From Motilibacter aurantiacus (GTDB taxonomy: Bacteria > Actinomycetota > Actinomycetes > Motilibacterales > Motilibacteraceae), in contig NZ_JAANNO010000007.1 in assembly GCF_011250645.1 (NCBI RefSeq), positions 187,052-251,051 of the forward strand: a DNA stretch of 64,000 bases. Direction: 5' to 3'. This document shows, in pieces, positions 43,292 to 51,228 of the stretch; position 1 is the first letter of the stretch; each line of letters opens with the position of its first letter. Under the pieces are notes generated by a model, which saw only the letters and a program-made list of their open reading frames with translations, ran no database searches and was not told the DNA's origin. Both the position numbers and the translations under genes were made by a program.

Positions 43292-44745
43292 ACCGCCCGC
43301 TCCGCCGCATGTCCGCGGCGCTCATGGTCCTCTTCGCGCTGCTGCTGCTCAACGCCAACTGGCTGCAGACGGTGCAGGCCGGGTCGCTCAACCAGCGGCC
43401 CGGCAACGCCCGCGTCCTGCTTCAGCAGTACAGCAACGAGCGCGGCCCGATCCTCGTCGCCGGCGACTCCATCGCGCGCAGCGTCGAGACCAAGGGCGAG
43501 TTCAAGTACCTGCGCGAGTACCCCGACAAGGCGCTCTACGCGCAGCTGACCGGCTACTTCTCCCTCTTCGACAAGACCGGCCTGGAGCGCAGCGAGAACA
43601 GCGTCCTGGCCGGCACCGACGACCGGCTCTTCATCCGGCGCGCCATCGACCTGCTCACCGGCAAGGACCGGCAGGGCGGGGCGGTGCAGCTGACGGTCGA
43701 CCCGGCCGCACAGCGCGCCGCGACGAAGGGTCTGCGGGACGTCGGTGGGAAGGGTGCGGTGGTGGCCCTCGACCCGCGCACCGGCGCGATCCTCGCGATG
43801 CAGAGCGCGCCGTCGTACGACCCGAACCCGCTCGCGGCGCACAGCAGCAGGGCGGTGCAGGAGGCGTACGACACGCTGAACGAGGACCCGGACAAGCCGC
43901 TGCGCAACCGCGCGGCCGCGGAGATCTATCCGCCAGGGTCGACGTTCAAGCTGGTGACGGCCGCGGCCGCGCTCTCCTCGGGCCGCTACACCGCGGACGG
44001 GGTCGTCCCCGGCCAGGCGGTCCTCGACCTGCCGCAGACCACCGCGGACCTGCGCAACGAGAACCGCCGCGCGTGCGCCGACGGCACGCCGACGCTGACC
44101 GAGGCCCTGCGCTACTCGTGCAACACCTCGTTCGGGGCCATCGGCCTGGACCTGGGGGACGACGCGCTGCGCGAGCAGGCGGGCAAGTTCGGGTTCGGCC
44201 GGGACGACATCGAGGTCGGCATCCCGTCGGCCACGAGCCGCTTCCCGGCCGAGCTGAACGCGCCGCAGACCGCGCAGTCGGCCATCGGGCAGTACGACGT
44301 CGCGGCGACGCCCCTACAGATGGCGATGGTCGCCGCGGCCATCGCGAACGGTGGAAAGGTCATGCAGCCCTATCTGGTCGACCGCCTGCTGGCACCCGAC
44401 CTGTCCCAGCTCGACCGGGCCGAGCCCGAGGAGCTCGACACCGCGGTGACGCCGCAGGTGGCCACCGCGCTGACCTCGATGATGGTCGACGTCGTCGAGA
44501 ACGGCACCGGCCGCAACGCGCAGATCGACGGCGTGAGCGTTGCGGGCAAGACCGGCACCGCGCAGGTCGGCGAGGGGCGCGACCCGCACGCCTGGTTCGT
44601 GTCGTTCGCACCGGCCGAGGACCCCGAGGTCGCGGTGGCCGTGCTCGTCGAGAACGGCGCCGGCAACACCGAGATCAGCGGCGGCCAGCTCGCCGCCCCC
44701 ATCGCACGGTCCGTCATGCAGGCCGTCCTCGGGAGCGCCTCGTGA
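43288..44745 (+). CDS. pbpA: Class B penicillin-binding protein PbpA
   Basis: A 485-residue transpeptidase with an N-terminal membrane anchor (about 8-30). The three active-site motifs are complete: Ser218-Thr-Phe-Lys221 in GSTFK, Ser277-Cys-Asn in YSCNTS and Lys421-Thr-Gly-Thr in KTGT. It crosslinks peptidoglycan outside the membrane as the partner of RodA. In mycobacteria PbpA is a PknB substrate needed for division. The GTG overlaps the rodA stop by four bases and its stop overlaps the kinase start, so all are made in step. Confidence 0.95.
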   Translation: MNRPLRRMSAALMVLFALLLLNANWLQTVQAGSLNQRPGNARVLLQQYSNERGPILVAGDSIARSVETKGEFKYLREYPDKALYAQLTGYFSLFDKTGLERSENSVLAGTDDRLFIRRAIDLLTGKDRQGGAVQLTVDPAAQRAATKGLRDVGGKGAVVALDPRTGAILAMQSAPSYDPNPLAAHSSRAVQEAYDTLNEDPDKPLRNRAAAEIYPPGSTFKLVTAAAALSSGRYTADGVVPGQAVLDLPQTTADLRNENRRACADGTPTLTEALRYSCNTSFGAIGLDLGDDALREQAGKFGFGRDDIEVGIPSATSRFPAELNAPQTAQSAIGQYDVAATPLQMAMVAAAIANGGKVMQPYLVDRLLAPDLSQLDRAEPEELDTAVTPQVATALTSMMVDVVENGTGRNAQIDGVSVAGKTGTAQVGEGRDPHAWFVSFAPAEDPEVAVAVLVENGAGNTEISGGQLAAPIARSVMQAVLGSAS

Positions 44746-46460
44746 GCCCGCAGCCGGGCGACCTCGTCGGCGCCCGCTACCGGCTGCGCGAGCTCATCGC
44801 CCGCGGCGGCATGGGCGAGGTGTGGCGCGCGACCGACGACGTCCTCGCCCGTGACGTCGCGGTCAAGGTGCTGCACGCGCAGTACGCCGGGGACAGCGCC
44901 TTCCACGAGCGGTTCCGCGCCGAGGCCCGCAACGCCGCGTCGTTCAGCCACCCCGGCGTCGCGCAGGTCTACGACTTCGGCGAGACCGGCCGGGCGCCGT
45001 ACCTCGTCATGGAGCTCGTCCCCGGTGAGCCGCTGTCCGTGCTGCTCGAGCGGCAGGGCTCGATCGGCGTCGCGCGCACGCTCGACGTGCTGAGCCAGAC
45101 CGCGCGGGCGCTCGAGGCCGCCCATGCGGCGGGCGTGGTGCACCGGGACATCAAGCCCGGCAACCTGCTCGTCACCCCGGACGGCACCGTGAAGGTCACC
45201 GACTTCGGCATCGCCCGCGCCGCGGACGCGCTGCCGCTGACCGCCACCGGCACCGTCATGGGCAGCGCGCCGTACCTCTCCCCGGAGCAGGCGTCCGGGC
45301 AGCCGGCCGGGCCGGCGAGCGACGTCTACGCGCTCGGCGTGGTGGCGTACGAGTGCCTGGCCGGGCACCGTCCCTTCCAGGGCGACAGCGCGATCGACGT
45401 CGCCCTCGCGCACGCCCAGGACGCGCCGCCGCCGCTGCCGTCGACCGTGCCGCCCCCGCTGCGCGACCTGGTGCTCTCCTGTTTGGCCAAGCCCGCCGCG
45501 GACCGGCCGACCGACGCGCAGGTCGCCGCCCGCGCCGAGGCGCTGCGCGGCCAGAGCGCCGAGCACGCCGTGGCCGGGCTGGCGACCGCTCCCATCGCCG
45601 TGACCCCGCCGCGGGCGACCCTCCCGCCGCACACCGAGCGCACCCAGGCCATGGCGGTGCCTCCGGTGCCGGTGCCGCCGGCCCCGCGCGCGGCCGCGCC
45701 CGTCCCCCCGGCGGCCGGCCCGGCCGGCACCCCGCGCCGGCGGGGCAGGGGCGGCGTGGTCGCCGCCACGGCGGTCGCCGTCCTGCTGGTCGGCGGGGGC
45801 GCGGTCGCGCTCGGCAACACCCTGCTCGGCGACGGCGGGGGTGATGGCGCCGCGGACGACACGCCGGGCGTCTCCGCCCCGGTCACGAGCCCCACGGCGC
45901 GGCCGAGCGCGTCGGCGACGCCGTCCCCCACGGACGAGGCGACCGAGGAGCCCAGCCCGACCGCGACCGACGAGGAGACGGCGGAGCCGGAGGCCACGCC
46001 GACGCCCAGCCCGACCCCCGCCGCGGAGGAGACGGAGGAGCCGACTCCATCCCCGTCCCCCAGCGACACCGGCGACGCCGACGACGGGGAGCTGGTCGTC
46101 GACGGCGACGCGCTGGTCGGGCGCAACGGCAACCAGGTGATCTCCGAGCTGCTCGCCCAGGGGCTCAGCTTCTCCCGCCAGCGGGTGACGATCCCCGAGG
46201 GAGAGGACGCCTCGCCCTGCACGGTGCAGCGCGTCACGCCCTCCGGGGCGGTCGACCCGGGCACGACGATCGCGGTCTACGTCTGGTACGAGCCCGGCGG
46301 CGACTGCGGGCCCGTCCCGGGCAGCGGCGGCGGCCGTGCCGTGCCGCAGCTCCTGCTCCCGGCGGGGGACAATGGGCGGGTCGACGCTCCGTCGACGGCC
46401 GTCTCGGGGCCTTCTGCTGCCCTCGCCCGGCCCGACCGCCGGACAACTCGGGAAGGGTGA
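44742..46460 (+). CDS. pknA: Ser/Thr protein kinase PknA
   Basis: A 572-residue membrane kinase. The Hanks-type domain (about 10-265) has the glycine loop ARGGMGEV, Lys42, catalytic His134-Arg-Asp136 (HRDIKPGN) and DFGIAR. A Pro/Ala linker, one transmembrane helix (about 345-367), and a Thr/Pro/Glu-rich outside stretch follow. The end carries a single PASTA-like domain (about 450-525, GNQVISELLAQGLSF) with two cysteines, whereas mycobacterial PknA is smaller and lacks PASTA. It phosphorylates division and wall proteins. The GTG overlaps the pbpA stop by four bases. Confidence 0.93.
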   Translation: MSPQPGDLVGARYRLRELIARGGMGEVWRATDDVLARDVAVKVLHAQYAGDSAFHERFRAEARNAASFSHPGVAQVYDFGETGRAPYLVMELVPGEPLSVLLERQGSIGVARTLDVLSQTARALEAAHAAGVVHRDIKPGNLLVTPDGTVKVTDFGIARAADALPLTATGTVMGSAPYLSPEQASGQPAGPASDVYALGVVAYECLAGHRPFQGDSAIDVALAHAQDAPPPLPSTVPPPLRDLVLSCLAKPAADRPTDAQVAARAEALRGQSAEHAVAGLATAPIAVTPPRATLPPHTERTQAMAVPPVPVPPAPRAAAPVPPAAGPAGTPRRRGRGGVVAATAVAVLLVGGGAVALGNTLLGDGGGDGAADDTPGVSAPVTSPTARPSASATPSPTDEATEEPSPTATDEETAEPEATPTPSPTPAAEETEEPTPSPSPSDTGDADDGELVVDGDALVGRNGNQVISELLAQGLSFSRQRVTIPEGEDASPCTVQRVTPSGAVDPGTTIAVYVWYEPGGDCGPVPGSGGGRAVPQLLLPAGDNGRVDAPSTAVSGPSAALARPDRRTTREG

Positions 46461-46463
46461 CGG

Positions 46464-48212
46464 GTGACCGACACTCCGCTGCTGCTCGGCGGCCGCTACC
46501 AGCTGGGCGAGCTCATCGGCCACGGCGGCATGGCCGAGGTGCACCGCGCCCTCGACGTACGCCTCGGGCGGGTCGTCGCGGTCAAGATGCTCCGCCCCGA
46601 CCTCGCCCGCGACCCGGCGTTCCAGACCCGGTTCCGGCGCGAGGCCCAGTCGGCGGCGTCGCTCAACCACCCCGCGATCGTGGCGGTCTACGACACCGGC
46701 GAGGACTACGTCGCCGACGCCCGCGTGCCGTACATCGTGATGGAGCTGGTCGAAGGGTCCACGCTGCGCGAGCTGCTCGCGTCCGGGCGCCGGCTGCTCC
46801 CGGAACGGGCGCTCGAGATCGCCTCCGGCGTGCTGTCGGCGCTGGACTACAGCCACCGGCACGGGATCGTGCACCGCGACATCAAGCCGGCGAACGTCAT
46901 GCTCACCCCGCGCGGCGACGTCAAGGTCATGGACTTCGGCATCGCCCGCTCGGTCGCCGAGACCAGCGCCACGATGACGCAGACGTCGGCGGTCATCGGC
47001 ACCGCGCAGTACCTCTCCCCGGAGCAGGCGCGCGGCGAGCACGTCGACGCCCGCACCGACCTCTACTCGACCGGCTGCCTGCTCTTCGAGCTGCTCACCG
47101 GCCGGCCCCCGTTCACCGGTGAGTCGCCGGTGTCGGTGGCCTACCAGCACGTCCGGGAGGAGCCGCCGGTCCCGAGCAGCTTCGACCCGGGCATCCCGCC
47201 GGCCGCGGACGCGGTCGTCCTCACCGCGCTGGCGAAGGACCGTGAGCAGCGCTACCAGACGGCCGCCCAGATGAAGGCCGACGTCGACCGCGCGCGTGCC
47301 GGCGGCCCGGTCGAGGCCGTCCCGCCGGCCCCCACCCAGGCCCTCGCCCGCGTGCCCGGGCCGCCCACCGCGGTCACCACGGTGCGTCCCACCCCGCTGG
47401 TCGAGGTGGAGGAGCGCCGGGAGCTGCCCGAGCGGAGCCGCAACTCCGGCGTCTACACCCTGATCGGCTTCCTCGTGCTGCTCGCGCTCGCCGGCGGCGC
47501 CTTCCTCGGCTGGCGCTACTTCGGCGGCGGCAACGACGTCCCGGTGCCCCGCGCCAGCAACGTTACCGTCGAGGAGGCCACCCGCCGGCTCGTGGCCGAG
47601 GGGCTCCGCGTCGGCCAGCAGGTGCCGCGGGTCGACGCGAACGTCCAGGAGGGCCTGGTCATCACCACCGAGCCCGAGCCCGGCCAGGAGGTCGAGAAGG
47701 GCTCGACGGTCGACCTCGTCGTCTCCTCCGGGCCGGAGGAGGTCCTCGTCCCGTCGTTGCAGGGGCTGAGCGTCGAGGAGGCCGAGCAGCGGCTCCAGGC
47801 GTCCGGGCTGCAGCGCGGGACCGTCGACCAGCAGCCCTCCCCGGAGGACGCGGACGTCGTCATCGCCCAGAGCCCCGGGCCCTCGGAGCGGGTCGACCCC
47901 GGCAGCGCCGTCAACCTCACCGTGTCCAACGGGCAGTCCGAGGTGCCCAACGTGGTGGGCATGACCGTCTCCGGCGCCATCGAGGCGCTCGAGGCAGCCG
48001 GGTTCGAGTACAACCAGGGCGCCCCGCGGACGACGGACGACCCGAACCTCGTCGACCGCATCGTGGCCCAGGAGCCTGCGGCCGGTGAGTTCCGGCCGCG
48101 GGGTCGCCAGATCCTGATCTACAAGGGCGAGGCCGCCGCCCCGGCCCCCGATCCCACCCCGGTGGACCCGGGCGTCCCCGACCCGGGGGTCACACCTCCT
48201 CCGGGCGGCTGA
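46464..48212 (+). CDS. pknB: PASTA-domain Ser/Thr protein kinase PknB
   Basis: A 582-residue membrane kinase. The kinase domain (about 10-275) has the loop GHGGMAEV, Lys41, His137-Arg-Asp139 and DFGIARS, with an activation loop Thr-rich segment (SATMTQTSAVIGT). A transmembrane helix spans about 331-350, and three PASTA repeats (about 362-428, 430-495, 496-565) lie outside and sense muropeptides or lipid II. M. tuberculosis PknB has four. It is the last gene of the cluster, starting three bases after pknA. The tail is Pro/Gly/Asp-rich. Confidence 0.95.
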   Translation: MTDTPLLLGGRYQLGELIGHGGMAEVHRALDVRLGRVVAVKMLRPDLARDPAFQTRFRREAQSAASLNHPAIVAVYDTGEDYVADARVPYIVMELVEGSTLRELLASGRRLLPERALEIASGVLSALDYSHRHGIVHRDIKPANVMLTPRGDVKVMDFGIARSVAETSATMTQTSAVIGTAQYLSPEQARGEHVDARTDLYSTGCLLFELLTGRPPFTGESPVSVAYQHVREEPPVPSSFDPGIPPAADAVVLTALAKDREQRYQTAAQMKADVDRARAGGPVEAVPPAPTQALARVPGPPTAVTTVRPTPLVEVEERRELPERSRNSGVYTLIGFLVLLALAGGAFLGWRYFGGGNDVPVPRASNVTVEEATRRLVAEGLRVGQQVPRVDANVQEGLVITTEPEPGQEVEKGSTVDLVVSSGPEEVLVPSLQGLSVEEAEQRLQASGLQRGTVDQQPSPEDADVVIAQSPGPSERVDPGSAVNLTVSNGQSEVPNVVGMTVSGAIEALEAAGFEYNQGAPRTTDDPNLVDRIVAQEPAAGEFRPRGRQILIYKGEAAAPAPDPTPVDPGVPDPGVTPPPGG

Positions 48213-48240
48213 GCGCCGGACACAGGATGAGGGAGCACGG

Positions 48241-48274
48241 GACAGGGCCCGCAGCGATCGCTGCGGGCCCTGTC
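48241..48274. terminator. Bidirectional terminator after pknB
   Basis: GACAGGGCCCGCAGC (48241-48255) and its exact reverse complement (48260-48274) make a 15-bp stem with a GATC loop between convergent pknB and trpG. Confidence 0.9.
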
Positions 48275-48304
48275 GCGTCGCGTGCGATGTTTCGCGTGGA
48301 ACCG

Positions 48305-48934
48305 CTATCCGACGACCGGGGCCAGCCCCACCGAGCGCTCGACCGCGCCCGTGTCGCCGCAGCGGGTCAGCCAGTTGGCCAGCATGCGGTGGCCGCCCTC
48401 GGTGAGCACGGACTCGGGGTGGAACTGCACGCCCTCGATCGGAGCCGACCGGGCCCGGGCCGCCATGACGACGCCGGTGGCCGTCGCCCCGGTCACCTCG
48501 AGCTCGTCGGGCACGGTGTCGGGGTCGACGGCGAGCGAGTGGTAGCGCGTCGCCGTGAACGGGCTGGGCAGGCCCTCGAGGACGCCGGCTCCGTCGTGCT
48601 CGACGAGGCTGGTCTTGCCGTGCAGCAGCTCCGGGGCGCGGGTGACCGTCGCGCCGTAGGCGACGCCGATCGACTGCAGCCCGAGGCAGACGCCGAACAC
48701 CGGCACGTCGGCGCGGCGGGCGGCCTCCTGGACCAGGTCGATGCAGACACCGGCCCGCTCCGGCGTGCCCGGGCCGGGGGAGAGCAGCACCCCGTCGTAC
48801 GCGCCGCCGAGCGCCTTGTCGATCTCGACCTCGTCGTTGCGCAGCACCTCGCACTCGGCGTCCAGCTGGCCGAGGTACTGCACGAGGTTGTAGACGAAGC
48901 TGTCGTAGTTGTCGACGACGAGGATGCGGGCCAC
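48305..48934 (-). CDS. trpG: Glutamine amidotransferase: anthranilate/aminodeoxychorismate synthase component II
   Basis: A 209-residue class I glutamine amidotransferase that supplies ammonia to anthranilate or aminodeoxychorismate synthase. The triad is Cys83 (GVCLG), His172 and Glu174 (FHPES). LSPGPGTPE and NYDSFVYNLVQYL are typical of TrpG/PabA. No synthase gene is adjacent, so it could serve tryptophan, folate or both. The gene lies here, convergent to pknB, in the origin-proximal order of actinobacteria. The start is GTG. Confidence 0.93.
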   Translation of the reverse strand: MARILVVDNYDSFVYNLVQYLGQLDAECEVLRNDEVEIDKALGGAYDGVLLSPGPGTPERAGVCIDLVQEAARRADVPVFGVCLGLQSIGVAYGATVTRAPELLHGKTSLVEHDGAGVLEGLPSPFTATRYHSLAVDPDTVPDELEVTGATATGVVMAARARSAPIEGVQFHPESVLTEGGHRMLANWLTRCGDTGAVERSVGLAPVVG

Positions 48935-48997
48935 GAGGCTCAGCGTACGGCGGTGCGGGCGCCCGTTCCACGCGCTCGCGGCCGTACGGGCGCCGGC

Positions 48998-49156
48998 TCA
49001 GTCGTCGACGGTGACCTCGAGGAACGGCAGCGCGCTCTCCGCCCAGGGGAACACCACGGTGAAGAGCAGGTAGACCGCCGCGGCGAGCAGCACCGCCACG
49101 AGCAGCAGCCGTACCGGGAGCGGCCCCGGCAGCCGGCGCCAGATCCAGCCGTACAC
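48998..49156 (-). CDS. Small single-pass membrane protein next to sortase
   Basis: A 52-residue protein with one transmembrane helix (about 18-36, LLLVAVLLAAAVYLLFTVV) and an aromatic N-terminus (MYGWIWRRLPG). AAGGGG lies five bases before the GTG. It begins ten bases after the sortase stop and is surely co-transcribed. Similar tiny membrane proteins accompany class E sortases in actinobacteria; the role is unknown. Confidence 0.75.
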   Translation of the reverse strand: MYGWIWRRLPGPLPVRLLLVAVLLAAAVYLLFTVVFPWAESALPFLEVTVDD

Positions 49157-49166
49157 CGATGCCCCT

Positions 49167-49796
49167 TCAGCTCGCGGCGGCGCGCGGGCGCACCGACTCG
49201 AGCACGCCGTGGACGATGAGCCGCTCGGTCGAGGCCCAGCGCGGGTTGCAGGTGGTGAGCGTGACGATCTGCCGCGTGGGCTTCGCCTCGGGCTGGTCCG
49301 GCACCGGCAGTACGACGCCCACCTGCGTCGGGTCGACGATGCGCCACGGGTCGTCCACGACGTAGGTGTAGATCGAGTCGCGGGTCTCCAGGACGATCGT
49401 GTCCCCGGGGCGCATGCGGTCCAGGTCGCGGAAGGGCTCGCCGTTGGTGGCCCGGTGCCCGGCGAGCGCCACGTTGCCGTTGCGCCCGGGGCGGCCGCTC
49501 TCTGGGTAGTGGCCGATCCCCTTGTTGAGCTCGTCGCCCCCGACGCCCTCCAGGACGGGCTCTTCCCAGTCACTGCCCAACCGCGGGATGCGCAGGATCG
49601 CCCATGCGTCACCGGGGATCGGGGCCTGCGGCTTCGCCTTGTCGTCGACGTCCGGGCCCTGGCCCGACTGCCACAGCCGGCTCAGCCCGTCGAGCGCGGA
49701 GTCGCTGGCCCGCGCCGCCTCCACGTTCGTCCACCACAGCTGGTAGACGCAGAACAGCAGCAGGACCGCGCCGGCGGTGATGAACAGCTCGCCCAC
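49167..49796 (-). CDS. Class E sortase
   Basis: A 209-residue membrane-anchored transpeptidase. The N-terminal helix (about 4-22, LFITAGAVLLLFCVYQLWW) is followed by the sortase barrel with His114 (LAGHRATNGEPF), Cys183 (TLTTCNPRW) and Arg192. Class E enzymes attach LAxTG-type surface proteins. The only standard start in a good position is GTG 49796, which removes the usual basic N-terminus. An in-frame CTG at 49883, overlapping the DUF881 stop as CTGA and preceded by GGAGGAG, would add 29 residues including RRHRAARKPP and may be the true start. No sorted substrate is evident in the window. Confidence 0.9.
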   Translation of the reverse strand: MGELFITAGAVLLLFCVYQLWWTNVEAARASDSALDGLSRLWQSGQGPDVDDKAKPQAPIPGDAWAILRIPRLGSDWEEPVLEGVGGDELNKGIGHYPESGRPGRNGNVALAGHRATNGEPFRDLDRMRPGDTIVLETRDSIYTYVVDDPWRIVDPTQVGVVLPVPDQPEAKPTRQIVTLTTCNPRWASTERLIVHGVLESVRPRAAAS

Positions 49797-49879
49797 GCTC
49801 CCGGCGACGGCCTGCCAGCCGGTCGGCGGCTTGCGGGCAGCGCGGTGGCGGCGCCCGGACGGCGGAAGCGCGACGGAGC

Positions 49880-50731
49880 TCAGCGCTCCTCCTCGGGAGT
49901 GGCGCCGGCGGGGGTCCCGGCGGGGGTGGGCACCTGGGCGTTCGGCAGCTGCAGCGGCCCGGCGAAGGCGGGAAGCTCGACCCGGCCCTTCTCCTCCACG
50001 TCGTAGCGCAGGCCGACCTGGTCGACATACTCCTGCAGGACCTGCACGGCGGGCTCGGCGTCCAGCGCGGCCCGCAGCCGCCCGACGTCGCCGACCGCGG
50101 TGATCGTGAAGGGCGGGGCGTAGGTGCGCCCGTGCAGGAAGAGCACGTTGCCGGCGCAGCGCACGGCGCTGGTGGCCACCAGCCGCTGGTCCATGACCTG
50201 GATCGCCTCCGCCCCTCCGGCCCACAGCGCGTTGACCACGCCCTGGACGTCCTGCTCGTGAACGACGAGGTCGTCCGGGGTCGTCCCGTCCGGCAGCGCC
50301 GGGTCCGCGGCGTCGTACCGGCTGTCATCGAGCGTGACCGTCACGCCCGCGCCGCTCGCCGCCTCGAGCCCGGCCGCGCCGGCGAGGGCGTCGGCCTCGC
50401 GCTGTGCCGCCGTGAGCCGCGGGTCCCCCGCCTCCTGGGCCAGCTGGTCCACGCGGGCACGCAGGTCGCTGACGTCCCGGGTCTGCACGTCCACCCGGCG
50501 CTCGGCGGCGCGGATCAGGTCGGTGAGGTCGGTACGCGTCCCCGCCCGCAGGTCCGATCCGCGCGCCGCTCCCGCGCTCGCCGCGAAGAGCAGGCCCGCG
50601 CAGGCGGCCGCGACCGGCGCCAGCACCTTCCACGACAGGCCCGCGGCCCGCCCCGGCGACGGTGGCGTCCCCGTCGTGCCGGTCGTGCCGGTCGTGCCGG
50701 GTCGGGAGGACGACAGCCGAAGGAACGACAA
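49880..50731 (-). CDS. DUF881 family protein
   Basis: A 283-residue membrane protein: a short cytoplasmic N-terminus with a Gly-Thr repeat, one transmembrane helix (about 37-55), a coiled-coil stretch (about 70-120) and the DUF881 domain (about 125-265, GVTVTLDDSRY ... VNALWAGGAEAIQVMDQRL). The family is found between crgA and the sortase in actinobacteria and in division regions; the function is unknown. TTG 50731 has GGGAGG four bases upstream. Its end overlaps the possible CTG start of the sortase. Confidence 0.9.
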   Translation of the reverse strand: MSFLRLSSSRPGTTGTTGTTGTPPSPGRAAGLSWKVLAPVAAACAGLLFAASAGAARGSDLRAGTRTDLTDLIRAAERRVDVQTRDVSDLRARVDQLAQEAGDPRLTAAQREADALAGAAGLEAASGAGVTVTLDDSRYDAADPALPDGTTPDDLVVHEQDVQGVVNALWAGGAEAIQVMDQRLVATSAVRCAGNVLFLHGRTYAPPFTITAVGDVGRLRAALDAEPAVQVLQEYVDQVGLRYDVEEKGRVELPAFAGPLQLPNAQVPTPAGTPAGATPEEER

Positions 50732-50822
50732 CGGTCCTCCCTCGCACCTCGCGGCTCGTTCCGGTCTACGCTAACCGGGCCTGTCCCGTACTGTCCGCCC
50801 GCCCGCCACCCCGAGGTCTCCC

Positions 50823-51071
50823 GTGCCCAAGTCCCGCGTCCGACGTCGAATGGTCTTCACGCCTCCCCAGGAGCGCACGACCGTGCGAGTGGGCAACCCG
50901 CGCTGGCTCGTGCCGGTGATGCTCGCCGCCTTCGCGATCGGGCTGCTGTGGATCGTCGTCTACTACGTGAGCGAGACCGAGTACCCCATCGACTCGCTCG
51001 GGGCCTGGAACATGGCGGTCGGCTTCGGTCTGATCCTCGTCGGCTTCTTCCTGTCGATGCGCTGGCGCTGA
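50823..51071 (+). CDS. crgA: Cell division protein CrgA
   Basis: An 82-residue membrane protein with a basic N-terminus (PKSRVRRR) and two transmembrane helices (about 29-50 and 60-79), ending FFLSMRWR, the typical CrgA layout. CrgA binds FtsZ, FtsQ, FtsI and CwsA and coordinates septum and peptidoglycan assembly; in Streptomyces it restrains FtsZ ring formation. The GTG start has GAGG six bases upstream. It is divergent from DUF881. Confidence 0.95.
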   Translation: MPKSRVRRRMVFTPPQERTTVRVGNPRWLVPVMLAAFAIGLLWIVVYYVSETEYPIDSLGAWNMAVGFGLILVGFFLSMRWR

Positions 51072-51094
51072 CCCCCCTGCCCGGGAGCGCGGAC

Positions 51095-51139
51095 GACGCC
51101 CCGGCCGGCACGCGACTCCCGCGTGTTGGCCGGGGCGTC
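51095..51139 (+). terminator. Terminator of crgA
   Basis: GACGCCCCGGCC (51095-51106) and GGCCGGGGCGTC (51128-51139) form a 12-bp stem whose 21-base loop can pair further (CACGCG/CGCGTG). Confidence 0.75.
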
Positions 51140-51176
51140 GCCGTCCGTACCCCTGGCGTTCGGGGCGGCGTCTTAC

Positions 51177-51201
51177 ACCGCTGTCATTCGTCCACAGCGG
51201 T
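51177..51201. repeat. Inverted repeat ACCGCTGT / ACAGCGGT
   Basis: ACCGCTGT (51177-51184) and ACAGCGGT (51194-51201) are exact inverted repeats around nine bases. They partly overlap the larger palindrome at 51198-51222. May form a hairpin between crgA and the rhomboid gene. Confidence 0.6.
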
Positions 51202-51222
51202 TCTCCACAGTGTGGAGAACCG
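51198..51222. repeat. 25-bp perfect palindrome with DnaA-box-like halves
   Basis: Each half contains TTCTCCACA, one base from the DnaA box TTATCCACA, meeting at a single central G. It lies seven bases past the rhomboid stop. It could be a terminator stem, a regulator site or a DnaA-binding site near the predicted origin. Confidence 0.6.
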
Positions 51223-51228
51223 GCCGCG

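Noticed and set aside
44370..48971. A 1533-codon open frame on the minus strand opposite pbpA, pknA and pknB
   Set aside because: Shadow of the kinase genes; only its first part overlaps trpG sequence in another frame and no motif is present.
51198..51222. Chromosome origin at the DnaA-box-like palindrome
   Set aside because: Only two one-mismatch boxes are present, with no AT-rich unwinding region and no dnaA or dnaN nearby. Gene order puts oriC beyond the right edge.
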